Shown here one piece after another: positions 46,560 through 59,500 of a stretch of 64,000 nt of DNA. The notes beneath the pieces were generated by a model that searched no databases, was not told the DNA's origin, and saw only the letters and a list, made by a program, of their open reading frames with translations. The stretch is from Flaccisagitta enflata. Its lineage: Eukaryota; Chaetognatha; Sagittoidea; Aphragmophora. Within the stretch, counting starts at the first letter, position 1. Each line of letters starts with the position of its first letter. The position numbers and the translations under genes are program-made. The stretch spans positions 18,414,001-18,478,000 of the forward strand of contig OZ231128.1 in assembly GCA_965153355.1 (NCBI GenBank). Direction: 5' to 3'.

Positions 46560-47241
46560 GGCTTTACTACGCTTGTTTCGCTCGCTTGCTGCATTCACAG
46601 GCTCCCTCACTCACTTCGCTCACTCCCTCACGAGATGGTTGAAGATCATTGTGTTCACGCTAAAAACATGTTTCAGAGGAAGAATCACGTTTGCTGTCAT
46701 CAGTATAAACACTCCCAATGTAGGATCTCACCGTGGCCAGCCAAAAAACATGGTTTTCAAAAGTCAGAACAGCCCGACGGATAGACCAATGGCCCAACCA
46801 ACCAACGGACAGGCCCTTTCATGCGCTCCTGACAGGTGCATCTAAAGATGGTCTTACATGTGCAAAATCTCATTTTTGCTTCTTCAATATTTTTTGGCTT
46901 GGCTTTACTACGCTTGTTTCGCTCGCTTGCTGCATTCACAGGCTCCCTCACTCACTTCGCTCACTCCCTCACGAGATGGTTGAAGATCATTGTGTTCACG
47001 CTAAAAACATGTTTCAGAGGAAGAATCACGTTTGCTGTCATCAGTATAAACACTCCCAATGTAGGATCTCACCGTGGCCAGCCAAAAAACGTGGTTTTCA
47101 AAAGTCAGAACAGCCCGACGGATAGACCAATGGCCCAACCAACCAACGGACAGGCCCTTTAATGCGCTCCTGACAGGTGCATCTAAAGATGGTCTTACAT
47201 GTGCAAAATCTCATTTTTGCTTCTTCAATATTTTTTTCCTG
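46560..47241. repeat. 341-bp tandem duplication
   Basis: GGCTTTACTACGCTTGTTTC begins at 46560 and again at 46901; the two units differ at only a few positions. Each contains CTTGCTGCATTCACAGGCTC, CGGATAGACCAATGGCCC and TCACCGTGGCCAGCC. Related sequence occurs inverted at 53280-53340. Confidence 0.9.
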
Positions 47242-47322
47242 GTCTAATCATAAACAGAACAAATACAAATAGATTAAAAGTATTGATAGTGAAAGTATTG
47301 TAATGGATAGGTGAGCAATCAG

Positions 47323-47324
47323 CG

Positions 47325-47389
<65 letters not shown>

Positions 47390-47720
47390 ATAAAGATATT
47401 TCTTTTTTTCCCCGAGCGCTGTGTTGTTGTTGTGGTTGTTGTTGCTAGGATAATCCATCTCATTGAAGTTTTCCCCCAATTGTTATTGATGTTATGGTTG
47501 TTGTTATTATTGTTGTTGTTGTTGTTGCTTTTGTTGGCATAGTCCAAATCATTGTAGTTCTTTTCCCCGATCGTTGTTGTTGTTGTTGTTGTAAGGATAG
47601 TGCCTCTTGTAGTTTTTTCCCCAATCACCATATTGTTGTTATTATTTATATTGTTGTTGTTATTGTTGTTAAGATAGTCCATCTCATTGTAGTTTTCTTC
47701 CCCGATCGCTGTGTTGTTTT
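47323..47720. repeat. (GTT)n and a roughly 75-90-bp repeat containing it
   Basis: (GTT)n at 47323-47389, then about four units of GATAGTCCATCTCATTGTAG, TTTTCTTCCCCGATCG, (TTG)n. The microsatellite is part of each unit. Confidence 0.8.
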
Positions 47721-47915
47721 TAGTTCTCTATAAGAAGCTTTGTCCGTCCGTCCGTCCGTCGGTTGGTCCGTGGACATGAGTCGAAAAGTGCGAAAATGAG
47801 CGTTTTAGATGATTTTTTGTGTATGTGAGAGGAGCATGGGGTATGGATGGGGGTAGGATGCCCCTGCCCACCCGTCCGCAACAATATTGTGACCCCACGT
47901 CACTTGTTTAATTTG
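47715..47915 (+). repeat. Hairpin-headed repeat, family B
   Basis: The hairpin is lost (TTTTTAGTTCTCTATAAGAAG) but GCTTTGTCCGTCCGTCCGTC, GGACATGAGTCGAAAAGTGC, GGTATGGATGGGGGTAGGA and CAACAATATTGTGACCCCAC are clear. Confidence 0.75.
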
Positions 47916-48504
47916 ATGTTGTTTGCTGCTTTTGTGGGCATAAGTTCTGGTCATCCCAGATATTCTTTCAGACTATGAAAGTCGGTTTCCATTTGTTGCT
48001 GACGACTTTGAAAGAATGAGACCAATAAGATATCCCTGATTGTCTTGTCTCCCCATGAATTAGTAACGCTGGATCCCAGGTTGAAAAAAAATATCCAGAT
48101 GATTGAGCAAAGAGCTTTTTTCAGGTGCGTGCATGCGATTTTAATAGTTGCGTGTAAGCTGTTTTAATAACGATAAGGCTCCCCCAATGATGTGCTAGTG
48201 TTCAGGACACTAGAGCATATGGACAGAAGCAGTGAGGATAAAGACCTCATTGACGCATACACCTATGAAAGCACTTAACAATTTCAACATATAACCATCA
48301 GTTCCAATGGTGACTTACAAAGTCGCAATTGCATGCAACACTTGCAACAGACAAGGCAAAGTCATGACTCATGATCAATGCTTGCGCCTTACAGTTTAAG
48401 AATGTATAAACTTTTTTTATGAATGAACTAACAAATGAATGAATTCCTGAATAAACGACTGGATGAAAATGAAAGCGGTAAGGCATGAGAGGAATGAAGT
48501 GGAC
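47916..48504. other. Unassigned DNA
   Basis: Nothing recognised. Confidence 0.4.
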
Positions 48505-49193
48505 TCTACAACCCACTTTGCTCGTCCATCAGTCTTTCTGCCTCTCGTTCCATCTATCCGTCCGTCCATCCGTCGGTCTGCGGTCCGTCCTTCGCACTTT
48601 GCCTTTTTTTGGTTTTTGTCACTGCTCCTGCCCAAATGATCAAGTGACCTCAAATAGCCCCTGCCCACCCGCTCGCGACTGGGGTAGCCGTTTGTCTAGC
48701 CTTGTTTTTATGAGAACCTAGTTTATGAGAACATCAACGCTTCAAAATGCCCTTGAATTAAAAATGTTGTAGTTTTTTAAGTCGCGTGCACGTGACTCTC
48801 CAACCTGCTCTGTCCGTCCGTCCGTCCATTGGTTGGTCGGTCACACTTAGCTTTTTTGGCGTTTACGGGCGGTTTTAGGGTTACTGCTCCTGCCCAATTG
48901 CTTGGTTGGTCAATTTCATCATTGCCCCTGCCGACCCGCACGCGACTGAGGTAGCCGTGTATACGGCCTTGTTATTTATAGCTATTTTTATGACATTCTC
49001 ATAAAACAAGGCCGGATACGCGGCTACCCCAGTCGCGTGTGGGTGGGCAGGGGCCGTATTTGAGGTCACTTGATCATTAGGGCAGGAGCAGTGAGGCCAA
49101 AGACCGCAAAAAAACAAAGAGTAAAATGTGACGGACTGAAGGACCGACAGACTGATGAAGCGGGGTGTAGAGTCGCGTAGCACGCAACTAAAA
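48505..49193. repeat. Cluster of three family A copies around a MITE remnant
   Basis: Family A copies: 48505-48708 (+), 48775-48975 (+, head GTCGCGTGCACGTGAC) and 49006-49193 (-). Between them TTTTATGAGAACCTAGTTTATGAG (48709) and the inverse ATTCTCATAAAA (48996) form the ends of an element like that at 8495, with the middle A copy inside it. Confidence 0.7.
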
Positions 49194-50086
49194 AGAGTGT
49201 ATACTAATCTTAGTCCATTTTTCAAAAAGAAACTCAATTTTCTCAACAACCCCTTGACCGAATGCGTTGAAATTCTATGTGGATAAACATCTAAAAAATG
49301 TTGTCGAATGAGCCCAGTCCCAGCATTGTGGCTTTACTAGAACATAAGATATGAATTTCTAAAGATTAAAAAAATGCGACAATTTTAAGCAAATAGGAGA
49401 CTTTTCATTCTTGAATAGATGTGGCACTTACCGACTTCCTACAATAGGAATCTTTTAGCACGCATTTTTCCGACCTGCCCCATGGTATTGGGGAACGCCA
49501 CGCAAAGTCTCAAGTTATGCTATCTTCATAGGGCTAAAACCGATCCCTGTCGAGCCGTGAGTAGTGAGTTGAATTTTTTTGTATATCCTGTGGGATTGAT
49601 ACTTGTTGATAAACACTCATAATATCATAAAATGCTACATTTTTTGATTGGTTTTGCTTGCTATTTCTTACAGGAGACATGAGGGAGACACGCCAAAAAG
49701 AGCTCTTTGAACAAATTTTTAGACCCTCTAGGGGTAGGGAGGGTCACAAAAAATGGTTTGAAATTGTACACTGGGTAGTTATGAATGTCTTTGAACCATT
49801 TAATTTGTTTATAATGCTGTATCTGAAGCTTGGGCCAACGTAGATTGGCAGAAAGTCGGGCCCTCAAGCATGCTGTGGAACCGTGACATTTGCCTATAGG
49901 CAAATGTCTATTAACGTCAAGTGGGCAGGGGTTGAACTCGCCATTTTTTTGATGATTCAAATTCAACAAAACTATACATCACTGTATAGCTCATGAAGTA
50001 ACATTTAAGAATCCATAGAAGAATTTTGTTAACTGAGCTCATTTTTCAAATTAAGCTTAATTAGACAGATTTTGTACACAAAAAAA

Positions 50087-50663
50087 TACAGTAGATGTCG
50101 TCTAGACTTGGAAAAACGGGGGAATTCATTACAGGAAGACAAATAAAGTTAAGAGAGTGATATTTGAAATATAAACTAATAAAAGGATGCTTTATTGCCC
50201 ATGGGTGTTGGTTGCCATGGAAACACATTTCCATGTATTTACGCTAAAGTATCAATTTTTTGAGAAATTTTTTGAGGGAACATTGTTTAAAATAAAATTT
50301 GCTACAACTTTCCCACAGTATGTTCTGTAAGAATATCGCTGGTTTGGCGGTTGCTAGGGAGCATCACAGGGCTGTCACACATAGTTACGCTCCCTAGCAA
50401 CGGCTAAACGAGCAATATTCTTACAGAACATACTGTGGGAAAATTGTGGCAAATTTTATTTTAAACAATGTTCCCTAAAAAGATTCTAAAAATATTGATA
50501 CTTAAGAGTGAATACATGAAAATGTGTTTCCATAGCAACCAACACCCATGGGCAACAAAGCATCCTTTTATTAGTCTATATTCAAAATATCAGTCTCTTA
50601 AGTAAATTTATCTTCCTGTAATGAATTCCCCCGTATTTCCAAGTCTAGACGACATCTACTGTA
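50087..50663. mobile_element. Near-complete 577-bp palindrome, TACAGTAGATG ends
   Basis: TACAGTAGATGTCGTCTAGA and its exact inverse at 50644-50663. Arms of about 275 bp (50087-50362, 50389-50663) with only about 26 bp between, through CCCATGGGTGTTGGTTGCCA, CCCACAGTATGTTCTGTAAG and GGTTGCTAGGGAGC. TA-flanked, no frame. Confidence 0.9.
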
Positions 50664-51191
50664 CAAAACTAGGCATATTGTAGCAAAAAAATCAATATGA
50701 GAATATTTTTTACCTAAATTATGTTTAAACGCAATAGTATGAGGATGTTTCATGGAAAAAAATTGAAATTTCATGAATTTTCAAAAAATCTATATAAGCA
50801 CCATTTTTGGTTGGTTTGGCAGTGCGGTAAAAATTTGTTCCGCCAAGCTCTTCGTCATACTACTAATGTAAATACTCTTCAACAACTTTCATGCAAAATT
50901 TCAGCCAATTCGGCTGACTCATTCAAAAGTTATGCCACTTTTTCGTTTTTTCATCCAGTAGGTTGGTTGGGCTGGTTGGGCCAATTGGACTCATCTTCAG
51001 ATAACCAATTTTTTTCTCCTGATATCTCATGGTAAAGTCTGTTTTCCCGCAAAAAGTCGTGGGTGTAGCTCAAAGGGTTCATGAGATATGGTCATCTTTG
51101 TAAATTGGAGAAATTGAATCTTTTTTCCTTCAATTTGCGCGAAATTTTGACTTCCGCTAAGAAAAAAATAACTACGAGAATCGTCCGAGGA

Positions 51192-51422
51192 GTGTATCAA
51201 TTCTGTTCACACTTAAGGACCCACAAAATATAAATTTTCATTGTGACTGAACGCCTCGGAGGTAAGACTTCAAATTTTCAATGTAGACTCAAAATTTCAC
51301 GCTCTTTCACGTGGTGTGATCAGATTCTGGGTAAATTGTGTCGTTTTCACGCCATAGTGGCATATCTTAAGCGTTAGGTATGCGTTAGGAACAAATTTGG
51401 GGGTGAGCGCGAATTGATACGC
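51192..51422. mobile_element. MITE with GTATCAATT ends, copy 3
   Basis: GTGTATCAATTCTGTTCACA and the complement GCGTATCAATTCGCGCTCAC, 231 bp, at the same place in R copy 2 as 44036-44266 is in copy 1, so it inserted before R duplicated. Confidence 0.65.
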
Positions 51423-51937
51423 TCCAAGAGAATTTTTATTTCTCTGCTTAGGATCAATCTAATAACATGAAAATGGAGGGAAATGTTCTTCAAGTTGTTT
51501 TCCATCGAATGGTAAAAGAAAAAATGCTTGATTTTAAAGCAAAATGAGGTAAATGAAAATAAATATCATTATGTTCAGCTTTGAGAGAAAAAAAGCAAAA
51601 AAATCGAGCAAGGGAAAATTTGATATTTACACCATTTTTTGATAACTCTTTGTTTGAGTAATGAGTTGAAGTTTTTTGTGTGTACTGTGGGATTGATAAA
51701 TGTCAATGAAAACTCATAATATCACATGATAGGACTTTTTTTGATTTGATTTGCTTGCTATCTTATACTGGAGACAGAATGGAGACAAGCCAAAAAGAGC
51801 CCTTTGATCAAATTTTTAGACCCCCTAGGAGTAGTGAGGGTCACAAAAAATGGTTTGAAATTGTGCACTGGGTAGTTATGAATGTCTTTGAACCATTTTA
51901 TTCAAATATAATGATGTATCTGAAGCTGGGGCTAACG

Positions 51938-52706
51938 TACAGTATGTTTTATCTCGTTTGTAATATTCTACGACGACGTAACTCTTGAACTATTTGTGAT
52001 AACTGATTTCTGTAAAAAGTTCCTGAAAGGTATGGTAGATGCATTTTATGATGTTTATCTCCCAGGACTTTTTTACAAAAATCTGAATGTCTTGACACAA
52101 GCAGAAGTATTGATCAAAAACAGGATAAAAATCCATTATTTTAGGTTTTTGGCTGAACATTTTTGTTTGAGTTGATCTTGTTTCTGGATGAATTGAGCTA
52201 CAGATACCAGATTGGTCTCAAATCAAAGCTAATTTACAGTAGTTTAAAGAAATACAATGAGGAATATTTTTTTCAATAGTATGCCACATTAGGCGTTAAG
52301 AAAATCTGTTTCACAATCAAAATTTCGATCAAGAGTTGATTCATTGTTCACACAATCGTCAAAGATATCACATGAGCCTTTCAACTTAAGTTTTCCCAAA
52401 AACTGCTTCAAAAATCTTTCATCTGAGACCAATCTGGTGTCAGTAGCTCAAACCATTTAGAAATAAGAGTAATTTAGAGGTAAATAGTCCATTTGACAAG
52501 TTTTTGCAAAGAAATAATTAGGATATGATGACATCTAGTTCCAAATATGTTCAAGAGATTAATATTTGTAGAAAAGTCCTGGCACTTAAATAACATAAAA
52601 TGCATCTACCATACCTTTCAGAAACTTTTTGCGGAAATCAATTACCTTAACTACTATAAAAATTACGTCGTCATAGAATATTACAAACGAAAAAAAACAT
52701 ACCGTA
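51938..52706. mobile_element. Long-TIR element, TACAGTATG family, copy 3
   Basis: TACAGTATGTTTTATCTCGT at the left and, at the right, the complement TACGGTATGTTTTTTTTCGT. The paralogous module at 49835-49860 has the uninterrupted site (CAACGTAGATTGG), which shows insertion at, and duplication of, a TA. Confidence 0.85.
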
Positions 52707-52790
52707 GATTGGTAGAAAGTCGGGCTCACCAGCATGCTGCGGAACCGTGACAATTACCTATAGGAGGTTGTGTCCGTTTGTATGTCTGTA

Positions 52791-53177
52791 GGTATTCAGA
52801 TTCAGATTCAGATTCATACAGCTAGTAAAGGAAGGCAACACTGCCTGTTGACCTAGCATCAATAAGTCAAACAATCACCTGTTCAAAACACCCATCAAAT
52901 CACAAAGGTAATATTACCAATACAATACCATGTATGAGGGTGGGTTATGCAAAATTTTGGATGACGCAAAATGGGCTGAAATGATAATTTCTTATCATTA
53001 CGGCCCCTGCCCAGCCATATTACAACCCCAGTCCACCCACACACCGCCCCTATCCTCCCGTAGTACTGCCCCTGCCCACCAACCACAACCACCCTGTATC
53101 TGGCCTTGTTTTTTATTTTCACCAACCGTCAACGAATCTCTCTGAAAGGCATTGTTCGCCGCTGAGTCCACCTGTCA
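52791..53177 (+). other. Unassigned DNA ending in a family A tail
   Basis: CAGATTCAGATTCAGATTCA at 52798. From about 52995 to 53112 CGGCCCCTGCCCAGCC, CTGCCCCTGCCCACCA and CTGTATCTGGCCTTGTTTTT form a headless family A tail. Confidence 0.5.
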
Positions 53178-53712
53178 GGGCGTGTTTCTAGTGACGACCT
53201 CAATCGCGATTGTTTCCACCAAACGCGTGGTCAGCGTAAACACATGATTATGAATTTCACTGTCCCACAAGAAAGTGAGCAAAGTGAGAGAGCAAGCCTG
53301 TGAATGGAGTGAGCGAGCGAGCGAAGCAAGTGTAGAGAAGCGGAGTGCTGCTGAGCGCTTTGGAGCGAGCGAGCGGAAAAAGCGCAGTTAGCGGTGCGAG
53401 CGAACGAACATAGCGAGCGACCAAGTCACTATGGGCTGAAAATCACCACCTACCAGCACTTACCTCCACCAACCACCCTCGACCACCTACCACCCCATTT
53501 CACTATCACTATGGGCTGAAAATCACCACCTACCAGCACTTACCTCCACCAACCACCCTCGACCACCTACCACCCCATTTCACTATCACTATGGGCTGAA
53601 AATCACCACCTACCAGCACTTACCTCCACCAACCATCCTCGACCACCTAACCACCCGATTTCACGCGAGTGGCCCGTTAACAACGCGATTGTCTCTGACT
53701 AGAAACACCCCC
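53178..53712. mobile_element. TIR element with 80-bp tandem repeat core
   Basis: CAGGGCGTGTTTCTAGTGAC at the left and the complement GAGGGGGTGTTTCTAGTCAG at the right, with AATCGCG inward on both sides. The core has 80-bp units (ACTATGGGCTGAAAATCACC at 53428, 53508, 53588) and a GAGCGAGCGAGCGAAGCAAG stretch. CAGGG ends suggest hAT, but I see no 8-bp duplication. Confidence 0.55.
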
Positions 53713-53747
53713 TCAGTAAGTCTGTTCTGGTCATTTGGAGTTTCTAA

Positions 53748-53858
53748 AAACAAGGCCAAGTAGGCCAATAAGGTGCGACGTGTGGATCGTCGAACGAATG
53801 CGTTACCAACCGACCGAGGGACAGAGCCAGTTATAGAGGTGCTTTGTCGCACCTAAAA
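53748..53858 (-). repeat. Hairpin-headed repeat, family C
   Basis: AACAAGGCCAAGTAGGCCAA, AAGGTGCGACGTGTGGATCG, TCGAACGAATGCGTTACC, then ATAGAGGTGCTTTGTCGCACCTAAAAA: head stem GGTGC/GCACC. Confidence 0.8.
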
Positions 53859-54339
53859 ACGTCCAAAACTCATTGAATTGAGCGTTGTGTTTTCAGGGCA
53901 TGGACGCTTCGGAGTAAATTCAGGGTTTCTGCTTTTTCATGGTTTAAACTTTAAGACCCCAGATACGAATTTTGGTAGGAATTGGCGGGCGATATTATGA
54001 GAGAGAGAGGGGGGGGGGAAGGGGAAGGGGGAGGGGGGTTAGGAGGTTGGGAATTGAGGGATTTTAATTTTTCCTAAGGCTTCCCCCCCCCGAGGAAAAC
54101 AAACGCACATGATCAGGATAAATATCCGGTCTCTAAGGAGAATGAAAAGTTTTTTTTTTTCATTTGAATATTCAATAGCTCAAAAAGGCTCAATTCAAAC
54201 GCGATACATACACCGTGGACGTATTGTAAGAGAGATTCAATCTACATAGAAAAAGATGAGTCTCTCATGCGCGTACGCGTAGGTTGATAGATTTTTATCC
54301 AAGGCCTGAATTGGCAACTTTGGGGATAATATTTGGGAA
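53859..54339. other. Unassigned DNA with G-tracts
   Basis: G-rich at 54010-54042 (several runs of 4-10 G, so G-quadruplex-capable) and a C9 run at 54085. No gene. Confidence 0.45.
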
Positions 54340-54947
54340 TACTATCTAAAAAATAGAAATCTTCACTCACATTTTGATTAATATATCATAAATGGCTCAA
54401 TCGATTCCAGAAAAATTGGTGACAGAATTGAAGCCCTACAAATTTGCAAACGATCTGTGCAAACCGCATCTTTTTAGCTCAAAAGGTTTGAAAATTATTT
54501 CACTTTGAATGAAATGATTCCTTTTGAAAATTTCTTAAAACATGAACAAAATTTAGACAGAAAGTAACATCAGAATAAAAATCGAAAAAAGCATACTTCT
54601 AGTTGGCCTAACATGATGAAATTTTTACTGAAGTAAGTTAAGTATTTGAAAATACTTCACTTAAAATTTCATTCTACTAGGCCAACGAGAAGTACGCTTT
54701 TTGCAATTTATATGCTCATGCATTTTATGACTCAAATATAAAGCATGTGTTTGGAGATCTGGAACATCATCACTCTAGAAATCTTGTAACAGCTCTACAA
54801 ATTGCTTTCATGACAAATAGCGGCCATTATTGAGTAGGGGGGAACTGAAATAAATTATTCAGTGATTTGCGATCGACTAGTATTCATCTAAAGGTCAATG
54901 AATGACATTTATTCAAAGTTGTGAAGATTTCTATTTTTAAGATAGTA
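54340..54947. mobile_element. TIR element, TACTATCT family, copy 2
   Basis: TACTATCTAAAAAATAGAAA at the left and the complement TACTATCTTAAAAATAGAAA at the right; interior shares AAAAATTGGTGACAGAATTGA and GCAAACCGCATCT with the element at 943. About 608 bp, TA-flanked. Confidence 0.75.
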
Positions 54948-55179
54948 TTCGATGGTCTGCTAGGAGCACCAACTTGTCCTAGAGGGCCTTTGGATGGTCT
55001 ATTGTACCCAATTTACTTGTCCTAAGGTACATTTGCATAAAAGGTCTGCTGCCTTTGGACTGTTCGCTTATCAATTCCCAGGAATAAGGCTAATTCTCAG
55101 TCTCAACAGCCAGAATAACTTCTCTCGTGGTAAAATATTTTGTAAAATTCTTTCTATTTATTTGTAACTGTCACGCAAC

Positions 55180-55320
55180 CATACCAAGGACGTATACACC
55201 CCCCCCGGTCGCGGATGGGTGGGTAAGAGCGGAAAACAGAAATGTGAAGTGACCAATTGACCGACAGACCGACCGACAGACCGACACGGCGAGTTCTAGA
55301 GTCGCGAGTCCGCGACAGAA
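55180..55320 (-). repeat. Family A variant
   Basis: CGGTCGCGGATGGGTGGGTA, GACCGACAGACCGACCGACA and the head GTCGCGAGTCCGCGAC (perfect stem with a different loop, AGTC). Confidence 0.65.
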
Positions 55321-55412
55321 AAGTGAAACCCTTTCTTTACGGTTCTGGAGATGAAGGATTTTTAGTCTATATTGGCAACAGAAATTTGATCTTTTTGACA
55401 CTATTGTTACCG

Positions 55413-55545
55413 AACAAGGCCAAGTAGGCCAATAAAGTGCGACGTGTGGATTGTCGAACGAATGCGTTACCCGACCGACCAACAGACCAACCAACCAACC
55501 GACGGACACGGCCAGTTATAGAGGTGCTTTGTCGCACCTGAAAAT
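55413..55545 (-). repeat. Hairpin-headed repeat, family C
   Basis: Almost identical to 53748-53858: AACAAGGCCAAGTAGGCCAA, TGTCGAACGAATGCGTTACC, ATAGAGGTGCTTTGTCGCAC. Confidence 0.8.
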
Positions 55546-56567
55546 GTTTCCGTATAAGCTTAAAAAGCCTTGAGTTACTTGAAATTTATAAAAGTAGTTT
55601 ACAGTATTTGCCTTTAAGTATAGCCTGAGTAGTATATAGTATCAAGTTGCTGTATGGTATGAACTGTCGCGATCTGCTAACGAACAGAAGACACACCATA
55701 TAAAATTCACGAGAATGAGTGACAAGATATTTTAATAACGGTTTATTGAACATATAACAGGGTAAGCAAAAAATTTTTTATTAGCCCCTAGATAGATTGT
55801 TTGAGAATAAATGTATCAAGGGGAGTTAGTTAGGTCGTCTAGGAGGGGTTTCAGTCAACAAAAGTGATATATCAATCAAATATAGATAAGAGATAAATGT
55901 TTTTTCACCAAAAAAGAAATCTTATGTGACTTTTTACTAATGTCCCTGTTAGTCTAAAAACATATTCTGCTGTCTACCATTTATCATTTTTCCTTGTCTT
56001 GAGTATGAAAATTAACCTAGTTTTTAATTTTGAACATTAACTGTAAAAAATTTCTCCAAACCTAGGTGTCTTTTTTTGTAGATTTGATGGCTAGTACGAG
56101 ATTTTTTGTACATCCTGTTACGGTAAATATTTGCACTACATAACTACACTCGGAAAAAGGAAATGGATCGGCTTTAATATCCTGTGACAACGCGCGCGCG
56201 CGCTTTAAGTATACATCAATTTTATATGAGGCAAGGTGAACCTTTTGTCTTTCTCTTCCAGAACGTCGGTAGCGACCTCAACCTTGAATATTTTCCTTGA
56301 CCCTAACTGAATTGCATAGTAGAAGGACTGATTCCGAGCTTCCACTTTGCCAGAGTACCTGGTGGGCGACGGTGGGCGACGGTGACAAAATCACGCATGC
56401 ACTGGCTATATCAATTGGGCGTGATATTCAGATTGGGAATCAGATATTCAGATTGGGATTTAGATGGTATTCGTAGTCATCACACTAATTTTCAATCGCG
56501 TGTGTGGGTCGGTCGGTTGGTCGGTCGGTTAGTCGGTGATGACCGTCCATTCAAAATGTTGTGTTTG

Positions 56568-56568
<1 letters not shown>
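55546..56568. other. Unassigned DNA
   Basis: No gene. (CG)7 at about 56191-56204 and a small direct repeat ATATTCAGATTGGGA at 56427/56447. A GTCGGTCGGTTGG tract at 56509-56535 recalls the GTCY families but has no hairpin. Confidence 0.4.

Positions 56569-56660
<92 letters not shown>
56569..56660. repeat. (GTT)n microsatellite
   Basis: About 30 units. Confidence 0.97.
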
Positions 56661-56744
56661 CCGTCGATGGTCTTTAAGAGAAGATTTTGAAAGCCTTTTT
56701 GTGGGATTGTCACCACCTGAAGCTAGGCTTGTATTTTTGTATCA

Positions 56745-56910
56745 TGTGTCTGTCAGTCTGTCTTTCTGTCTTTCTGTCTGTCTGTCTGTCTGTCTGTCTG
56801 TCACTGTCTGTCTCTGTCTCTCTGTCTCTCTGCCTGTCTCTCTGTCTCTTTGTCTCTGTCTCTCTCTTTCGCTTTCTCTGTCTCTCTGTCTGTCTCTCTG
56901 TCTCTCTGTC

Positions 56911-57002
<92 letters not shown>
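56745..57002. repeat. (GTCT)n, CTCTGTCT and (CT)n
   Basis: (CTGT)n at 56755-56805 grades through CTCTGTCTCT into pure (CT)n at about 56943-57002. Confidence 0.93.
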
Positions 57003-57006
<4 letters not shown>

Positions 57007-57119
57007 CATTTTTTTCTTTTTATCAATCTATCTATCTCCATCTCGGCAGGCGGGGGATTTACCTGGCTAGATGGCGTTCCTTCTCTCGGCTCTCGCTCGC
57101 CTGCCAACCTCCAATATTT

Positions 57120-58040
<921 letters not shown>

Positions 58041-59035
58041 ATGATTTTGGTCGCCCCTTCATCTTGTGACAAAATTTTGCTCAAAAAACTCTCAATATGA
58101 CTTTGCGTTTATCACAAACACTGATATCTAAACACATCCTCACAATAGTAATGAGTACTTTGACGAACTCGGCAATTGTAAAGCGGGCTTGTGACGCTTG
58201 TCATTTCAATTTAGCGTTTGTGATAGTTATCATTATCGTTGTCATTATCGATGTCATTATTGGTGTCCTAGCCGTTGTCATAATCGTTGTCATTGTCGTT
58301 CGTTATAATAGTCGTCATTGTCGTTCTTATTTACTCTTGTCATTATCGTTGGTTTACCAAATTCATACCTCAAACTCGTCTAAAATCACTGTCATCGTCT
58401 TTTCGTCAATCGCGTGCTTCGCGAGTGCTCAAGTCACTTTTGATCGTCGTTCCGTTGGTATGTTAGTCTGTCCAGCAGGCGTGTATAAATTTGAGCACGG
58501 GGGCGGAGGGGGGGGGGAGAGGGGGGATAAAATCAAAGGGTTTGGAGATGGGGAAGAAAATCAAAGGGTGGAATAGAATAAATAACAAAATCTAACACTG
58601 TTGACAGTTCCAAACGAAGAATTTGACTCCTACAACACTATTTTACACTATTCTGACAATATTTATATTATTGGAAAAAAGTCGAATTACGTAATTCGAC
58701 TTTTTGAAACGTAGGGGAGAAATTGGGTTTTCCATTTTCGATTTGAGGAATTTGAGAAAGTTGGGCCATTTCCTGACTGAGATGACACATTTTTTGATAT
58801 TCATAGCTAAGAAAGAGCTTATTTTCCTCTTTCAAATGGCGCCAACCAGAAGTCCCTATGTTCATTAGTTTTGGCGCTATGAATTGTTTAATCTTTTTTA
58901 TTTTTCGCATTTTTGCATAAATTGAGATTTTTATTGATCCTTTTTTTGGCCCTATGTAACAAGAGAGAGAGTCAGATGTTACAAATTGACCTTAAACCTA
59001 TGACGCTAGCTTTTGCATTTTACTCTTGCTGGGGA
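58041..59035. other. Unassigned DNA with a perfect palindrome and G-tract
   Basis: A decayed GTCATTATCGTT stretch at 58215-58340; G-runs at about 58499-58527; a 30-nt perfect palindrome at 58676-58705 centred on TTACGTAA. No gene. Confidence 0.5.
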
Positions 59036-59036
59036 G

Positions 59037-59500
<464 letters not shown>

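Larger units (their letters stand above)
49220..52790 (+). repeat. Large dispersed repeat family R, copy 2 with nested elements
   Basis: 49564-49870 and 51640-51937 are direct copies of one module (CTGTGGGATTGATA, CACAAAAAATGGTTTGAAAT, GTTATGAATGTCTTTGAACC). It is followed in both places by GATTGGYAGAAAGTCGGGC and GCATGCTGYGGAACCGTGAC. Three TIR elements are inserted (50087, 51192, 51938). The short open frames in the two modules (49658 and 51746) differ mostly at amino-acid-changing sites, so they look non-coding. Confidence 0.65.

Noticed and set aside
49658-51988. Two similar short frames sharing KKWFEIVHWVVMNVFEPF
   Set aside because: They lie in a duplicated repeat module. Differences I could align are about eleven amino-acid-changing against two silent, so there is no sign of protein-level constraint.
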